Assembly (NCBI RefSeq): GCF_016616235.1
Contig: NZ_CP067100.1
Coordinates: 3,593,001 to 3,657,000, forward strand
Length of the DNA stretch: 64,000 bases
From: Bradyrhizobium diazoefficiens
GTDB taxonomy: Bacteria > Pseudomonadota > Alphaproteobacteria > Rhizobiales > Xanthobacteraceae
Direction of reading: 5' to 3'
The notes beneath the pieces were generated by a model that was not told where the DNA came from, did not search any database, and worked only from the letters and a program-made list of their open reading frames with translations. Of this stretch, positions 1 through 9,370 are shown in pieces. Numbering within the stretch: the first letter of the stretch is position 1; each line of letters opens with the position of its first letter. The position numbers were made by a program, and so were the translations under genes.

Positions 1-1
1 G

Positions 2-163
2 TCGTGGGAATCGGCCAAGCGGGATCTCGTCGATCCCGTCGATACCTGGCGACCGAAGGTACCCGAACTCGAAGTGGTCGAAGTCGACGGGACCCATGCC
101 AACATGATCTTCCCTCCCTTTGTGCACGGGCTGGCAGCCGAGATTTCAATCCGCCTGTCCTAG
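2..163 (+). CDS. Thioesterase/alpha-beta hydrolase-like protein, C-terminal fragment
   Basis: The reading frame is open from the left edge of the window to a TAG stop and encodes the last 53 residues of a protein whose start lies outside. The tail contains the segment VVEVDGTHANMIFPPFVHGLA. A late GxH in this setting, followed by a helix ending the protein, resembles the last catalytic His of alpha/beta-hydrolase thioesterases such as those ending NRPS/PKS chains. That assignment is inference from a short stretch. Nothing about the N-terminus, substrate or operon can be said. Confidence 0.5.
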   Translation, partial: SWESAKRDLVDPVDTWRPKVPELEVVEVDGTHANMIFPPFVHGLAAEISIRLS

Positions 164-276
164 TCATCATCTCACCGGGATTCGTCTTTCGCGGTCTGCG
201 CGCGCGCAGGCGCGCGGCCGAGTGCACGGCGTCATCGCGGCCGGCCGGCGCGATGCATTTGCTCATGTGGGGCGCG

Positions 277-308
277 AAAAAAAATGCACCCGGCCGAAGC
301 CGGGTGCA
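277..308 (-). terminator. Rho-independent terminator of the PstS-like gene
   Basis: A perfect inverted repeat (TGCACCCGG, short loop, CCGGGTGCA, 285-308) is preceded on the plus strand by eight A residues. On the minus strand this gives a GC-rich hairpin followed by a U tract, about 35 bases after the stop of the PstS-like gene. Confidence 0.85.
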
Positions 309-343
309 CGTGCCATCGTTTGATGGAGGCCTTGAGCGCTAGA

Positions 344-1978
344 TCAGGCGCCCTGCCTGGTCGAGCAGACCGGGTTGCTCGAGTCGCCGGCATTACCCAT
401 CATCGACGGGCCGCCCGTGATGAGCGGGATGATCGGGTCGCGCCAGGCGTTCGGGATCGCGGCGAAGCCCTGCGAGTTGAGAATCGCAGTGGCGGCCGTG
501 TCGTAGTAGTGGAACCCGATGTAGTTCATCATGTTCTGGAACGTGCCGAGGCCGAGGCCCGAGTCACGGGTCTGGCTGTAGCACTGATAGAAGTCCAGCC
601 AGGTGAAGCCAGCAATCGGATACGAATTCGGCGTGGCGGGGTTCGGAACCTCAGACTGCGAGCTCCAGTTCAGCGGGTTGGCGATCGCGTTGGCGTCCGG
701 CAGGATGGGGCTGACGGCAGCCATCGAGTTCTTGATGCGGGTCGGCGAGGGCCACTGGAAGGCGCCCGTGTTGTTGTCGACGTCATACTGCGACTGGATG
801 TTGGCGACCTTCATGCCGGTCGAAAGGACCGGCTGCGCGAAGTCGGTGGTGGAGTAGCCGATCGCACCGTTGGTGGCCTCGATCGTGGTCTTCACGCCGC
901 CGTTGGTGCTGGCACCAACGAACGTGCCGCCGCCCGGATTGTTGTTGAGCGGCACAGCCGGCGTGCAGAGGTCGTTGCCGAAATCTGGCCAGTTGATGAG
1001 GTTGCTTGCGCGATAGAGAGCGTCGGGGCAGGCCGCCTTGGTGCGGTCGCTGAAGCGGAACTCCCACGAGCGAGTGCTCGGGGACGAACCGAGCGCATCG
1101 GCCGTGTTGAGCGGGCCGGTGACGCCCTGGCACTGACGATAGAGGGCATTGACGAAGAGGAAGTTGGTGCCGCTGCCGTCGGCGCGGTGGACGACCGTGA
1201 TCGTGCCGGTGCCGAGGGCAACGTTGTTGTTGGACTTCTTGAGCTCGGGGTCGTTCCAGGCGGTGATGTGGCCGGTGAAGATGCCGCACAGCGCCTTGCG
1301 GGTCAGGTTCAGACCGGAGTAGTTGCCCGGATAGCCGAACGTGGTCTTGTCGGCGGTTGCACCAGCGGGAACCGCGTTCTGGATGTTGAGCGGCGTACCG
1401 TTGCCGTCCTTGCCGTTGAACGCGATCACGACGGCGCCAGCCAGAGCCGGCATCTGGATGATGTTGCCGTACTTGGCCTGGTTGCCCGAAGCAACATAGT
1501 TCGCCGCGTCAGCCGCGTTCCAGACGTCGTCGCTGCCGATGAACTGCACCGACGGATAGCCGTACTTGTCGGTCCAGCCGGGAATCCAGCCGGAGACGTA
1601 GGGCAGGTGAACGGGGGGCGCAGTGCCGAAGCCGGTGCTGTTGGAGGAGCCGTCATGGGCGATCAGCGCGCGCTTGCCACCGCCAGAGCCAACCGGAACG
1701 TAGAGGATCTGCATGAACAGACCGCTGTTGTCGCCGGTCGAGCTCGGGCAGGCCGGGTTGATCGGATAGGCGGGCTCGAACGCACCACCGGGATAGGGCC
1801 AGGTCGGGCCGGCGGGATTGCCGTCGACTTGAACCGAGTGGCAGTCGAAGAGATTACGATATACCGGTGCCGGGAACGACGCGCCTCCCGCGTAAACCAG
1901 CTGAGCTTCGGCTGGTGCAGCCAGACCGCAGGTGCCGATGGCAGCCGAGGCCAGCAAATACGCTTTCCAGTTTCTCAT
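344..1978 (-). CDS. PstS-like periplasmic substrate-binding protein
   Basis: A 544-residue protein with a clear Sec signal peptide (about residues 1-26, cleavage after AEA). The mature N-terminus carries GGASFPAPVY, the opening phosphate-contact signature of PstS-type proteins, and HRADGSGTNFLF near residue 262 matches the second PstS phosphate-binding loop. It should fold as a type II periplasmic binding protein and bind phosphate or a similar oxyanion. It is longer than the usual 320-380 residue PstS. No pstCAB or phoU neighbours are present, so a transport role is uncertain; a scavenging or surface role like DING proteins is possible. It is transcribed alone, divergently from the exopolysaccharide cluster, and has its own terminator. 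Confidence 0.85.
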   Translation of the reverse strand: MRNWKAYLLASAAIGTCGLAAPAEAQLVYAGGASFPAPVYRNLFDCHSVQVDGNPAGPTWPYPGGAFEPAYPINPACPSSTGDNSGLFMQILYVPVGSGGGKRALIAHDGSSNSTGFGTAPPVHLPYVSGWIPGWTDKYGYPSVQFIGSDDVWNAADAANYVASGNQAKYGNIIQMPALAGAVVIAFNGKDGNGTPLNIQNAVPAGATADKTTFGYPGNYSGLNLTRKALCGIFTGHITAWNDPELKKSNNNVALGTGTITVVHRADGSGTNFLFVNALYRQCQGVTGPLNTADALGSSPSTRSWEFRFSDRTKAACPDALYRASNLINWPDFGNDLCTPAVPLNNNPGGGTFVGASTNGGVKTTIEATNGAIGYSTTDFAQPVLSTGMKVANIQSQYDVDNNTGAFQWPSPTRIKNSMAAVSPILPDANAIANPLNWSSQSEVPNPATPNSYPIAGFTWLDFYQCYSQTRDSGLGLGTFQNMMNYIGFHYYDTAATAILNSQGFAAIPNAWRDPIIPLITGGPSMMGNAGDSSNPVCSTRQGA

Positions 1979-2509
1979 TAGAGACTCCTGTTCAATTTCT
2001 CAAACTCCCGACCTTCTCCCCCAACGGGCATCGTATCGGGCGCGGCGGACCCTAGTCAGACTTTGTTATGTTTTAACGTTACATTTGTGAACTAGATAAC
2101 ATGATTGAATGATATGCGAGCCGCGCATCGTTTGCGCTGACGTCGTTTGCGCTGACTTGGCGTGCGCCGTTTTGAGGTTTCGTGATGGCATTGAGAGCGA
2201 AATGTTGCCGCGTTCGCCTTGCTTTTCTGCGAGCCGCGTCGCGCCCGCATCGGCAATTTTCACGCGATCCAATTGTCGCGACATCCGATTTTCGTGTCGC
2301 GCCGACGCCGTCGATGGTGAGTGGATAACATCACGGAGTCGATAGTCACAAATCATTCTTGTCCACATTATATTAGCGTCAGGCTTGGATCACTACAGAC
2401 GCATCCTGGTCATGCCGAGCGGCACGACCGGTTGCGCTTGCAGGGGCCTCGTGTTCCGACGCCGCTACCGCGCAGCCACGATGATGCAATTCGAAATCTG
2501 ATCGAGGGT
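1979..2509. promoter_or_regulatory. Divergent intergenic region with AT-rich inverted repeat and tandem repeat
   Basis: A 530-base gap separates the divergent PstS-like and prolyl-isomerase genes, and no credible gene was seen in it. The part nearest the PstS-like gene is AT-rich. It contains TGTTAT (2064-2069) and its inverted partner ATAACA (2096-2101) flanking a TTAACGTTA core. A 14-base unit, TCGTTTGCGCTGAC, is repeated with a 15-base period at 2128-2141 and 2143-2156. These look like operator or promoter elements, but no consensus could be matched. A PhoB box (11-base period) is not present. Confidence 0.4.
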
Positions 2510-3484
2510 ATGATGGTTCTCTATCGTGGTCGTCGCCAGCAGCCGTCTGGCGTGTATTCTCGAATGGTGGTGGGACTCGCAGTCGCGACGAGCCTCTGGT
2601 CTGCGAGCGGACCGGGCTACGCCCAGTCAAGCGACACGGTCCTCGCCAAGGTCAGCGACTTGGTCGTCGCCAGGGTTGACGACATGGTCATTGATGCCCG
2701 CGACTACGAATTGGCGCAGCAGATGTTCGTGCATGACCTGAAGGGATTGGATCCAAAGGCGCGCCACGACTTCCTTGTGCAATACCTCATCGACGTCGCG
2801 TTGATGTCGAAGGATGCGCAGAAGAAGGATCTCAAAATCGACGAGGCTGCCCTGCAGCGCAACGTCGAGTTCCTGCGCAAGAAAGCGCTGATGGAGAGCT
2901 GGCTGGGCGACGTCGCGCGTACTGCGGTCACGGACGATGCGGTTCACGCGTTATATGATCAGGCGGTCAAGGATTCGGCCGAGCCCCAGATCCGCATGCG
3001 GACCATGCTGTTCAAGGTCGATGCCGCCAACGACGAAAAAGCGGTCAAGGCCGCAGAGGATCGCGCCAACGAGGCGGTCGCCCGCATCAAGAAGGGCGAG
3101 GAGTTCACCAAGGTCGCCGAGGACATGACGGGAACGTCTGTGCCCGCCACGCTCAAGGAAGCGGCCTATCAGGGCCGCCAGCAGATGAAGCCGGAAATTG
3201 CGAAAGTCGCGTTCGCGACCGAGGTCGGAAGCACCTCGGCTCCGATCCGGACCGAGCAGGGCTGGGAGGTTCTCAAGGTCGAGGACAAGCAGACGCGAAA
3301 GCCGTTGGACTTTGACACCGTGCGGGAGCGGTTCGCAGCCGTTGTCGGGCGAAAGGCTCAGCTCGCGGCTATGGAGAAGCTGCGCTCGGAAGCAAAGATC
3401 GAGCGGCTGGACCTTCCCGAGCAGCCGCAGGATCAGGCCGCCAGGACGCCGACTGAGGGTGCCAAGGTGAAGGCGCCGAACTGA
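2510..3484 (+). CDS. Parvulin-type peptidyl-prolyl isomerase (EpsD-like)
   Basis: About 324 residues from ATG 2510 (a second ATG at 2513 has slightly better spacing from GAGGG). The reading frame is open further upstream, but the residues there do not look like protein. A hydrophobic segment ending GPGYAQSS acts as signal peptide. A SurA-like helical N-domain follows (about residues 45-160), then a PpiC/parvulin rotamase domain (about 165-280) with the typical GEEFTKVAEDM and a late GWEVLKVED strand. Proteins of this type occur in exopolysaccharide and exosortase loci as EpsD-like foldases. It is the first gene of the polysaccharide cluster, so a role in folding an envelope component of the export machine is inferred. 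Confidence 0.75.
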   Translation: MMVLYRGRRQQPSGVYSRMVVGLAVATSLWSASGPGYAQSSDTVLAKVSDLVVARVDDMVIDARDYELAQQMFVHDLKGLDPKARHDFLVQYLIDVALMSKDAQKKDLKIDEAALQRNVEFLRKKALMESWLGDVARTAVTDDAVHALYDQAVKDSAEPQIRMRTMLFKVDAANDEKAVKAAEDRANEAVARIKKGEEFTKVAEDMTGTSVPATLKEAAYQGRQQMKPEIAKVAFATEVGSTSAPIRTEQGWEVLKVEDKQTRKPLDFDTVRERFAAVVGRKAQLAAMEKLRSEAKIERLDLPEQPQDQAARTPTEGAKVKAPN

Positions 3485-3570
3485 CCGCGCACTCGGCGGT
3501 CGCGCCGAACGGCGGCGGAAGAACGCGATCGGCCGAGCGCGTCAGCGATTTCGTCGATCGTTCCAGATCA

Positions 3571-4866
3571 ATGCGGGAACAGGAATTGCCAGTGAAGGCA
3601 CGGTTGTCGTCGGCCGCCAATATCGGCCTCCTGTTCGGCGGCTACGGCTTCGGGCAGGGAGCCGTGTTCCTTGCCCAGACCTGGTTGATTGCCGCCGGCG
3701 AGTATCGCTTGCTCGCCTCCTTCGGGACTCATTTTCTGTTCGCCGTCCTCGGCAGCCTCGTGGTCGATGCTGGTTCGAGCACCACGCTGGCACGTCACGC
3801 GGCATCTTCCTCCCGTGAGACGGGCGCTCAGGAGCTCTCGAAAGCATTTTGGGACACGGGCGTGTTTCGAATGCTGCTGGCGATGGCTCTGGTCGTCGCC
3901 GCAGGCATCTACGCGCTTGCTTTCGCCCCGGACGGATTTTCCCGCAACTATGCGCTGTTTGCGGCGCCCGGCTTACTGGTCGTGGCCTGCAACGCGGCGG
4001 GATTGCTGGACGGATTCAAGCTCAGCGGTCTCAGCGGGATGAGCGCGGCGTTCCCTTACGCGAGTTCGGCTCTCGTTCTGGTCATTGCCGCAAGATACGC
4101 CTCGCCGGAAGCCGCGGGCGCGGCTCTCGGCGCGGCATTCGCGGCCGGATGCTTGCTCATGGTCGCAATGCAGTGGATCGCGCTCGGCAAACTCGGCTGG
4201 CGGCCGCATGCCCGCACCACGACGCTGCGCGGCCTGCGAAGGGCGGCACGGGAAGGCGGGGCCATGCTCTGTGTCCACTTGCCAGCACAACTCTACGGCC
4301 GGGCCCAAGTAGTCCTGAGCGCGGCTTGGTTCGGTCCCGAGACGACGGCGCTTTTTCTCTATGCCAAGCAGATCGTCACGGGAGCGCTTCAGATCGTCGC
4401 CTTCGTGCAGCGGGTCGAATTCCCGACCCTTGTTGCGTGCATGTCGGGTCATAACGAAAATCCGCTGGCGACAGTATTCCGGGCGCAGAAATTGGTGGCC
4501 GCTACGGGAATTGCCTTCACGGTGGCGGTGTCGGCGGCGGGACTGGTCGCGGCAGGATTCCCGGAGAGCCGCTTCAGCGCGGTTGCGCCGCTTCTGAGCG
4601 CGTTTTCCCCGGCCATTCTGACAGTCACCGCGGTGATCATGATGATGCAGGGGCTGGCTGCAACGGGGGCCTATGAGGGCCTTGCCCTGGACATCGCGAT
4701 CTTCCACCTGGTCGGGGTTGCGGCCAGCTACGTCTTTCTGGACAGGCTGGGCGTGTATGCCTTCGTCGTGGCCGACATCTTGTCGACCTTGCTCGGCATC
4801 CTGCTGCTCGCGCTGCGGCTGGGCAGATCGAAGCCGCAGATTGCGGCGATCGGGCAGCGGCCGTGA
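3571..4866 (+). CDS. Wzx-like polysaccharide flippase
   Basis: A 431-residue integral membrane protein with about 12 hydrophobic segments, resembling the oligosaccharide flippase (MOP/PST) superfamily: an N-terminal FGGYGFGQGAVFLAQTW helix, and repeated Gly/Ala-rich helices without large soluble domains. It would flip undecaprenyl-linked repeat units across the inner membrane. ATG 3571 has a poor ribosome binding site. GTG 3592 is preceded by AGGAA at good spacing and may be the true start. The stop overlaps the GTG start of the next gene, so the two are translationally coupled, as expected for a Wzx-Wzy pair. Confidence 0.75.
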   Translation: MREQELPVKARLSSAANIGLLFGGYGFGQGAVFLAQTWLIAAGEYRLLASFGTHFLFAVLGSLVVDAGSSTTLARHAASSSRETGAQELSKAFWDTGVFRMLLAMALVVAAGIYALAFAPDGFSRNYALFAAPGLLVVACNAAGLLDGFKLSGLSGMSAAFPYASSALVLVIAARYASPEAAGAALGAAFAAGCLLMVAMQWIALGKLGWRPHARTTTLRGLRRAAREGGAMLCVHLPAQLYGRAQVVLSAAWFGPETTALFLYAKQIVTGALQIVAFVQRVEFPTLVACMSGHNENPLATVFRAQKLVAATGIAFTVAVSAAGLVAAGFPESRFSAVAPLLSAFSPAILTVTAVIMMMQGLAATGAYEGLALDIAIFHLVGVAASYVFLDRLGVYAFVVADILSTLLGILLLALRLGRSKPQIAAIGQRP

Positions 4867-6275
4867 CTGCGGCAGCGAGCACAGGGCTGCGCAGCCTCGC
4901 CGACCGGCCGAGAGCCCTCCAAAGACATCGGCTCGTTACCACCGCGACGCTCATGAGGCTCAGCTTCTTCTTTGGATACTACACACTCAACGTGCCGTTC
5001 GCAGCCGACAAATTCGTAGTCGTGCTGACGGTCCCGTGCTTCCTGATCTGCTGTTACAACGTCTCGCGAATAGCAGGACCCTACGCCACCGTCGAGGACA
5101 TGCTCTGGCTGCTGATGTTCGTGTTCTTCGTCATCGCGCCCTGTCAAACTCTCAGGTTCGGACATTTCGAGAATGAAGGACCGGTCACAGGGTTATTTTT
5201 TACCAGCGCGGAGATCGCAACGGCCTTCGGCATCATCTTACTTTTCGTCCTGACCGCGACCGTCACCAGCATTCTGGTCAGGCGGCTCGTACCGGCGGCG
5301 GAGCCCGCACGCTACAGGTTGAGGGACAGCGCCTTGCCTGTCCTGTTTGTCCTCGGCGTACTCGGCTTCGCCGTTTTCGCGGTCAGTCAGGGAGGCATGG
5401 GGAACGTCCTGGCCGATCGGTATTCCAAGGAATTGTCCGACGATGGTGCCATGGGTACTGTGGGACTCGCAGCGCTGGCGCTGGAGATGGTCGCTTGTCT
5501 CCTGATCGCGGTCTATGCGAAGTGCATGCCTCATCGGCGAAACGCCGGCCCGTCTGTCGTCATTTGGGCTTCCCTCGCGCTTGCCTTGCTCTTTGTCGCC
5601 CAGAATCCGTACAATACGGCGCGGTTCGTTTTTCTCATCGCCTGGTTGCCGATCGTTTTGGTTTTTATCTCCGGGAAACTCGGCATCAGGACATTCTATC
5701 TGGGCGTGCTGATCGGCCTCGTGGTCGTCATGCCGATGCTCAATCTCACCTCGAGATCCGGCGCCTCGCTCGCCGAGGCCATCGAAGTCGTCGACTTCTC
5801 CAGCGTGCTCACGATTCCCGGCCTCGATGTTCTCGACATGCTCGTTTACGAAGTGCGATATCTGGAATTGTCGGACTTCTTCTGGGGATGGAAGACGGTT
5901 GGTCTGGTGTTGTTCTTCGTGCCGCGCAGCCTTTGGCCGGCCAAGGAGACGGTTCTCGCCAGCGACATGGGGACCGTTCTGGCCGATCTTGGGGCGGCAG
6001 CAATACCGAACCTGTCGGGCTTCGTGGCCGGCGACTTCTATGCCGACCTTGGCATGTCCGGCGTCGTCATCGGCGCGGTCATGGTCTCCTTCCTGCTCAC
6101 GTTTTTCGGGACCAAGCGGGCGGTCCTTGTGCACGGGATGGATTTGCGTGCGTTCGTCTTCATGGCCTCGGCGCCGATTCTCGTCCGCGGCTCGCTGGGC
6201 TCAGTGGTCTCGCTGACTTTCGTCGAGATGATCATTTTGGCGGTGCTGACCCGCATCCTGTGCCGTCGGTCGTGA
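4863..6275 (+). CDS. Wzy-like polysaccharide polymerase
   Basis: A 470-residue membrane protein with roughly 11-12 transmembrane segments and a larger periplasmic loop near residues 310-390, the usual plan of Wzy/O-antigen polymerases, which are recognised by topology more than by motifs. It would polymerise repeat units flipped by the upstream gene. Translation starts at GTG 4863, overlapping the upstream TGA in a GTGA junction. The alternative is an O-antigen ligase-like protein; the adjacent Wzx and Wzc genes favour polymerase. Confidence 0.7.
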   Translation: MTAAASTGLRSLADRPRALQRHRLVTTATLMRLSFFFGYYTLNVPFAADKFVVVLTVPCFLICCYNVSRIAGPYATVEDMLWLLMFVFFVIAPCQTLRFGHFENEGPVTGLFFTSAEIATAFGIILLFVLTATVTSILVRRLVPAAEPARYRLRDSALPVLFVLGVLGFAVFAVSQGGMGNVLADRYSKELSDDGAMGTVGLAALALEMVACLLIAVYAKCMPHRRNAGPSVVIWASLALALLFVAQNPYNTARFVFLIAWLPIVLVFISGKLGIRTFYLGVLIGLVVVMPMLNLTSRSGASLAEAIEVVDFSSVLTIPGLDVLDMLVYEVRYLELSDFFWGWKTVGLVLFFVPRSLWPAKETVLASDMGTVLADLGAAAIPNLSGFVAGDFYADLGMSGVVIGAVMVSFLLTFFGTKRAVLVHGMDLRAFVFMASAPILVRGSLGSVVSLTFVEMIILAVLTRILCRRS

Positions 6276-6478
6276 TCCCTGGTCCAGGGACCACGGGGAA
6301 GCGTCTCGTCGATAACATGATTTACGTGAATCGACTGTCCGGTGTGTGATGCGATGTTATGATTTCGCGGCAACGTCCATGGCTACGTCTATTGGGCGTA
6401 CCGTAGGCGGATCGGCGCTCGCCGATCGTGTCCTGCTGCCGCGACGGGGTGTGGCCGCACAACGGTTAGGAGATGCGT

Positions 6479-7108
6479 ATGGAACAGCTCGAATCGATCT
6501 CTGGATACACCTTTGACGATGCGGAGCTGGACGTATCGCACGACATTCTTCTTCCGTGCGTGCTTGCCGTCCTTGAAGAGCGCGGCGGCAGGAAGGGTAC
6601 CCGGATCATGGATCTCGGTTGCGGCAACGGGGCGGTCGCCGAGCAGTTGCACCGCCGCGGTCATTCGGTGGTCGGCGTCGATCCCTCCGAGTCCGGCATC
6701 CGGTATGCGCGCGAAAAATATCCGCATCTTCAGATCGATCGCGGCTCGGCCTACGATGCATTGTCGGAAAAATATGGCCAGTTCGACTTCGTCGTCAGCC
6801 TCGAAGTCGTCGAGCACCTCTACAATCCGCGTAAATACGCTGCGACCGTTTGCAGTCTGCTCAAGCCGGGCGGCACCGCGATCATCAGCACGCCCTATCA
6901 CGGATACTGGAAGAACCTGACGATGGCCGTCACGGGCAAGCTCGACCACCATTTTACGGCCCTGTGGGATCACGGCCATATCAAGTTCTGGTCGTACAAG
7001 ACCCTTCGGATGCTTCTCGAGGAGGCAGGTCTCCGTGACGTCCAGTTCCACCGCGTCGGACGAATTCCTCCGCTGGCCAAATCGATGCTCGCCGTCACCC
7101 GGAAATAG
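6479..7108 (+). CDS. Class I SAM-dependent methyltransferase
   Basis: A 209-residue Rossmann-fold methyltransferase. Motif I is visible as MDLGCGNG at residues 44-51, followed by VVGVDPSE (motif II, acidic residue ending strand 2) and FDFVVSLEVVEHL (motif IV). The overall pattern is UbiG/Methyltransf_11-like. AGGAG directly abuts ATG 6473, so the second in-frame ATG at 6479, six bases downstream, is the likely start. Its place between Wzy and Wzc genes suggests that it methylates a sugar or lipid-linked intermediate of the polymer. The acceptor cannot be read from sequence. Confidence 0.8.
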   Translation: MEQLESISGYTFDDAELDVSHDILLPCVLAVLEERGGRKGTRIMDLGCGNGAVAEQLHRRGHSVVGVDPSESGIRYAREKYPHLQIDRGSAYDALSEKYGQFDFVVSLEVVEHLYNPRKYAATVCSLLKPGGTAIISTPYHGYWKNLTMAVTGKLDHHFTALWDHGHIKFWSYKTLRMLLEEAGLRDVQFHRVGRIPPLAKSMLAVTRK

Positions 7109-7179
7109 AACTTTACCTTTTGGCAGGCCGTTCGCACGTCGTCACGGACGTCGCAGGGCGGTACCGGGGACGTAATTGC

Positions 7180-9366
7180 ATGTTTCGATCGGTCTGCATC
7201 GCACTCGCGCTGATGGTGCTCACGGTTGCGGGTGCGGCCGCGCAGCCGCAGATGTTCTGGTACAGCGATCCCGTTGGGCCGGACGATACGGTGATCGTCA
7301 CCGGCGCACAACTTGATGCAGTCACCGCGACTAGCATCAGCCGCGTTCCAGACGGTGCGACAGGGCAAGCCGCTGCGCCGCGGTCGGTGGAGTTGATCCA
7401 GAAGGACGCGCAATCCCTGAAGTTCGTCGTTCCCAAGGAATTTGCTCCGGGGATCTATCGCTTCACGTTAACTTATCCCCAAGGCGAAATCTCTGGCCGC
7501 CTCAACCGGCCAACCGTCTATTGGATGCAGGCGAGCCTCGGCGACGCGGTGTCGCCCGGCGGAACCGTGCGCGTGTTCGGACGCAATATCGTGCGGCGGC
7601 CGGACCAGGCGAAACTCGTTCTGGTTCCGGAACGCGCGGGCCAGCCGGTCACATTGAGGCCGGGTGGAGGGAATCTCTGGAACGGGAGCTTCCGTCTGCC
7701 CGACACGGTAGCACCAGGCGACTATCGCGTGCGGCTCTCGAACGGCGACGGCATCGACGATGATTTCGTCGACGTAGAACGCATTCACGTCGTTCCCGCC
7801 GCAACGGAGACACCTGCGATCTTCAACGTCCGCGAATATGGTGCACTCGGCGATGGCGTCATTAACGCAACGCGGGCGATCAAAGCGGCGATCAGTGCGG
7901 CCCAGCAGAGCGGCGGCGTCGTCTACCTTCCGCGGGGGCGGTATCTGATAACGGGCCCGCTCATGATCCCATCCCATGTGACCCTCAGGGGCGAGCGTAC
8001 GGATCTCGTCAATCTGGTCTGGCAGGATGTGGAGGATCCGCCGGAAGCGCTGATTAGCGGTACATCGCACTTCGCCATCGAGGATCTGACGATCTACACC
8101 TCCAGACATGGTCATGTCGTTGTCGGTGGCTTTCTCAACGGTGTGCCGATCCCGGGCGCCTCCGAGATCGCTCTCCGTCGCGTGCGCATTCGCGCCTCGG
8201 CCTTTCGCGGCCATATGTCTCCCGAGCAAACCTTTCAGCGGATGCAGAAGATCGACCGGCAATTTGGTCAATCGCTGGACACCATTCGGCTGACGGGCGA
8301 CAAGCTCGCGGTGACAGATTGCGATGTCGTCGGATCGGGCCGAGCGCTCTATTTGCTCAAGGCAAGCAACACCGTCATTTCCGGCAATGTTCTCAACAAT
8401 GGCCGGTTCGGCTGGAACTCGTTCACCGGCTCAAATCGCTTCATTTTCGAGAACAACACGGTCACGGCTGCCGATCTCCAGGGCACCGGCGGTTCGATCA
8501 ATACGCTTGCGCCCGACGTCACCGGTTCGGAGAATGTGTTCTTCGCCAACAATGTCTTCAAGGCGATCTACGGCTGGGATCGTGAAGCGGTGTCGAGCGA
8601 CGGAGGCGGCGGCTTCTATTTCGGCCCCGCCTTGAGCGTTGCCCCGGACCGGCTATCGCTGACCGGGCCAGCGAACGAGCGCGTGATCGCAACGACCTGG
8701 TCGGGCGCCGTCGTCATGGTCGCGGACGGGCGGGGGGCCGGCCAATTCGCGCGCGTCGCAAGGTTCGATCCGGCCGCCGCGGACAAGCCGATGTCGATTG
8801 CACTCGACCGCAAGCTCGCGGTCGAGCTCGATGCGACGTCGATCGTCACCGTGGTCCAGATGCATCAGAACTATCTGGTCGTCGACAACACATTCGAGGA
8901 CGTCGGTGTTGCCGCGCAGTTCTACGGCACCGGCCTCAATCATGTGCTGGCCGGCAACGTCGCCACAAGGACCGGAGGCTTCTTCGACCGCGCCTTGATC
9001 TATCACCATTTCCAGCCGAGCTGGCAGGTTCAGATCCTCAACAATCGTATCACCGAGGGCAACGCGTACCAAGCCGGTCCCGATCGCACGATTGCGTCCG
9101 GCGAAGCCCTGATCGCGGTCCAGGCCGTGCGACCGCCGAACATGCTGAAGCAACCACCTCTTGTTCGTGCCGTGATCGTGCGCGGCAACCGGATGGAGAA
9201 CGACTCCCACATCGAGATCACCGGCGTAACGCCGGTCTATCCGGGCGTGCGTGACGTTGTCGTTGAGAACAATGTGATTGGCGCATCGCGCGTCGGCTTG
9301 GTGATCGACCGCGGCGTGCTGCTGGCGACCGAGCGGCGCAACACGGTCAATCTCATCGACAGGTAG
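7180..9366 (+). CDS. Secreted right-handed beta-helix protein (pectate lyase/GH28-like)
   Basis: About 728 residues. A signal peptide (MFRSVCIALALM to about AAAQPQ) follows ATG 7180, which has GGGGA upstream. Residues about 30-200 form beta-rich, Ig-like domains. From about 215 the segment FNVREYGALGDG opens a Pectate_lyase_3-type beta-helix, and later rungs carry repeated NN turns (GNVLNNGRF, FENNTV, ENNVIG). Such proteins in polysaccharide loci act as lyases, hydrolases or epimerases on the nascent polymer, or as scaffolds. No catalytic set could be assigned. It lies in the cluster between the methyltransferase and the Wzc gene, and its stop is convergent with the next gene, four bases away. 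Confidence 0.75.
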   Translation: MFRSVCIALALMVLTVAGAAAQPQMFWYSDPVGPDDTVIVTGAQLDAVTATSISRVPDGATGQAAAPRSVELIQKDAQSLKFVVPKEFAPGIYRFTLTYPQGEISGRLNRPTVYWMQASLGDAVSPGGTVRVFGRNIVRRPDQAKLVLVPERAGQPVTLRPGGGNLWNGSFRLPDTVAPGDYRVRLSNGDGIDDDFVDVERIHVVPAATETPAIFNVREYGALGDGVINATRAIKAAISAAQQSGGVVYLPRGRYLITGPLMIPSHVTLRGERTDLVNLVWQDVEDPPEALISGTSHFAIEDLTIYTSRHGHVVVGGFLNGVPIPGASEIALRRVRIRASAFRGHMSPEQTFQRMQKIDRQFGQSLDTIRLTGDKLAVTDCDVVGSGRALYLLKASNTVISGNVLNNGRFGWNSFTGSNRFIFENNTVTAADLQGTGGSINTLAPDVTGSENVFFANNVFKAIYGWDREAVSSDGGGGFYFGPALSVAPDRLSLTGPANERVIATTWSGAVVMVADGRGAGQFARVARFDPAAADKPMSIALDRKLAVELDATSIVTVVQMHQNYLVVDNTFEDVGVAAQFYGTGLNHVLAGNVATRTGGFFDRALIYHHFQPSWQVQILNNRITEGNAYQAGPDRTIASGEALIAVQAVRPPNMLKQPPLVRAVIVRGNRMENDSHIEITGVTPVYPGVRDVVVENNVIGASRVGLVIDRGVLLATERRNTVNLIDR

Positions 9367-9370
9367 GTAT

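Noticed and set aside
284..1981. A 565-residue frame opposite the PstS-like gene
   Set aside because: It is the antisense shadow of a gene with signal peptide and PstS motifs; its translation is Arg/Val/Gly-rich with no domain.
2120..2160. Possible PhoB box at the PstS-like promoter
   Set aside because: Pho boxes are 7-base half sites with an 11-base period; the repeat here is 14 bases with a 15-base period and an unrelated sequence.
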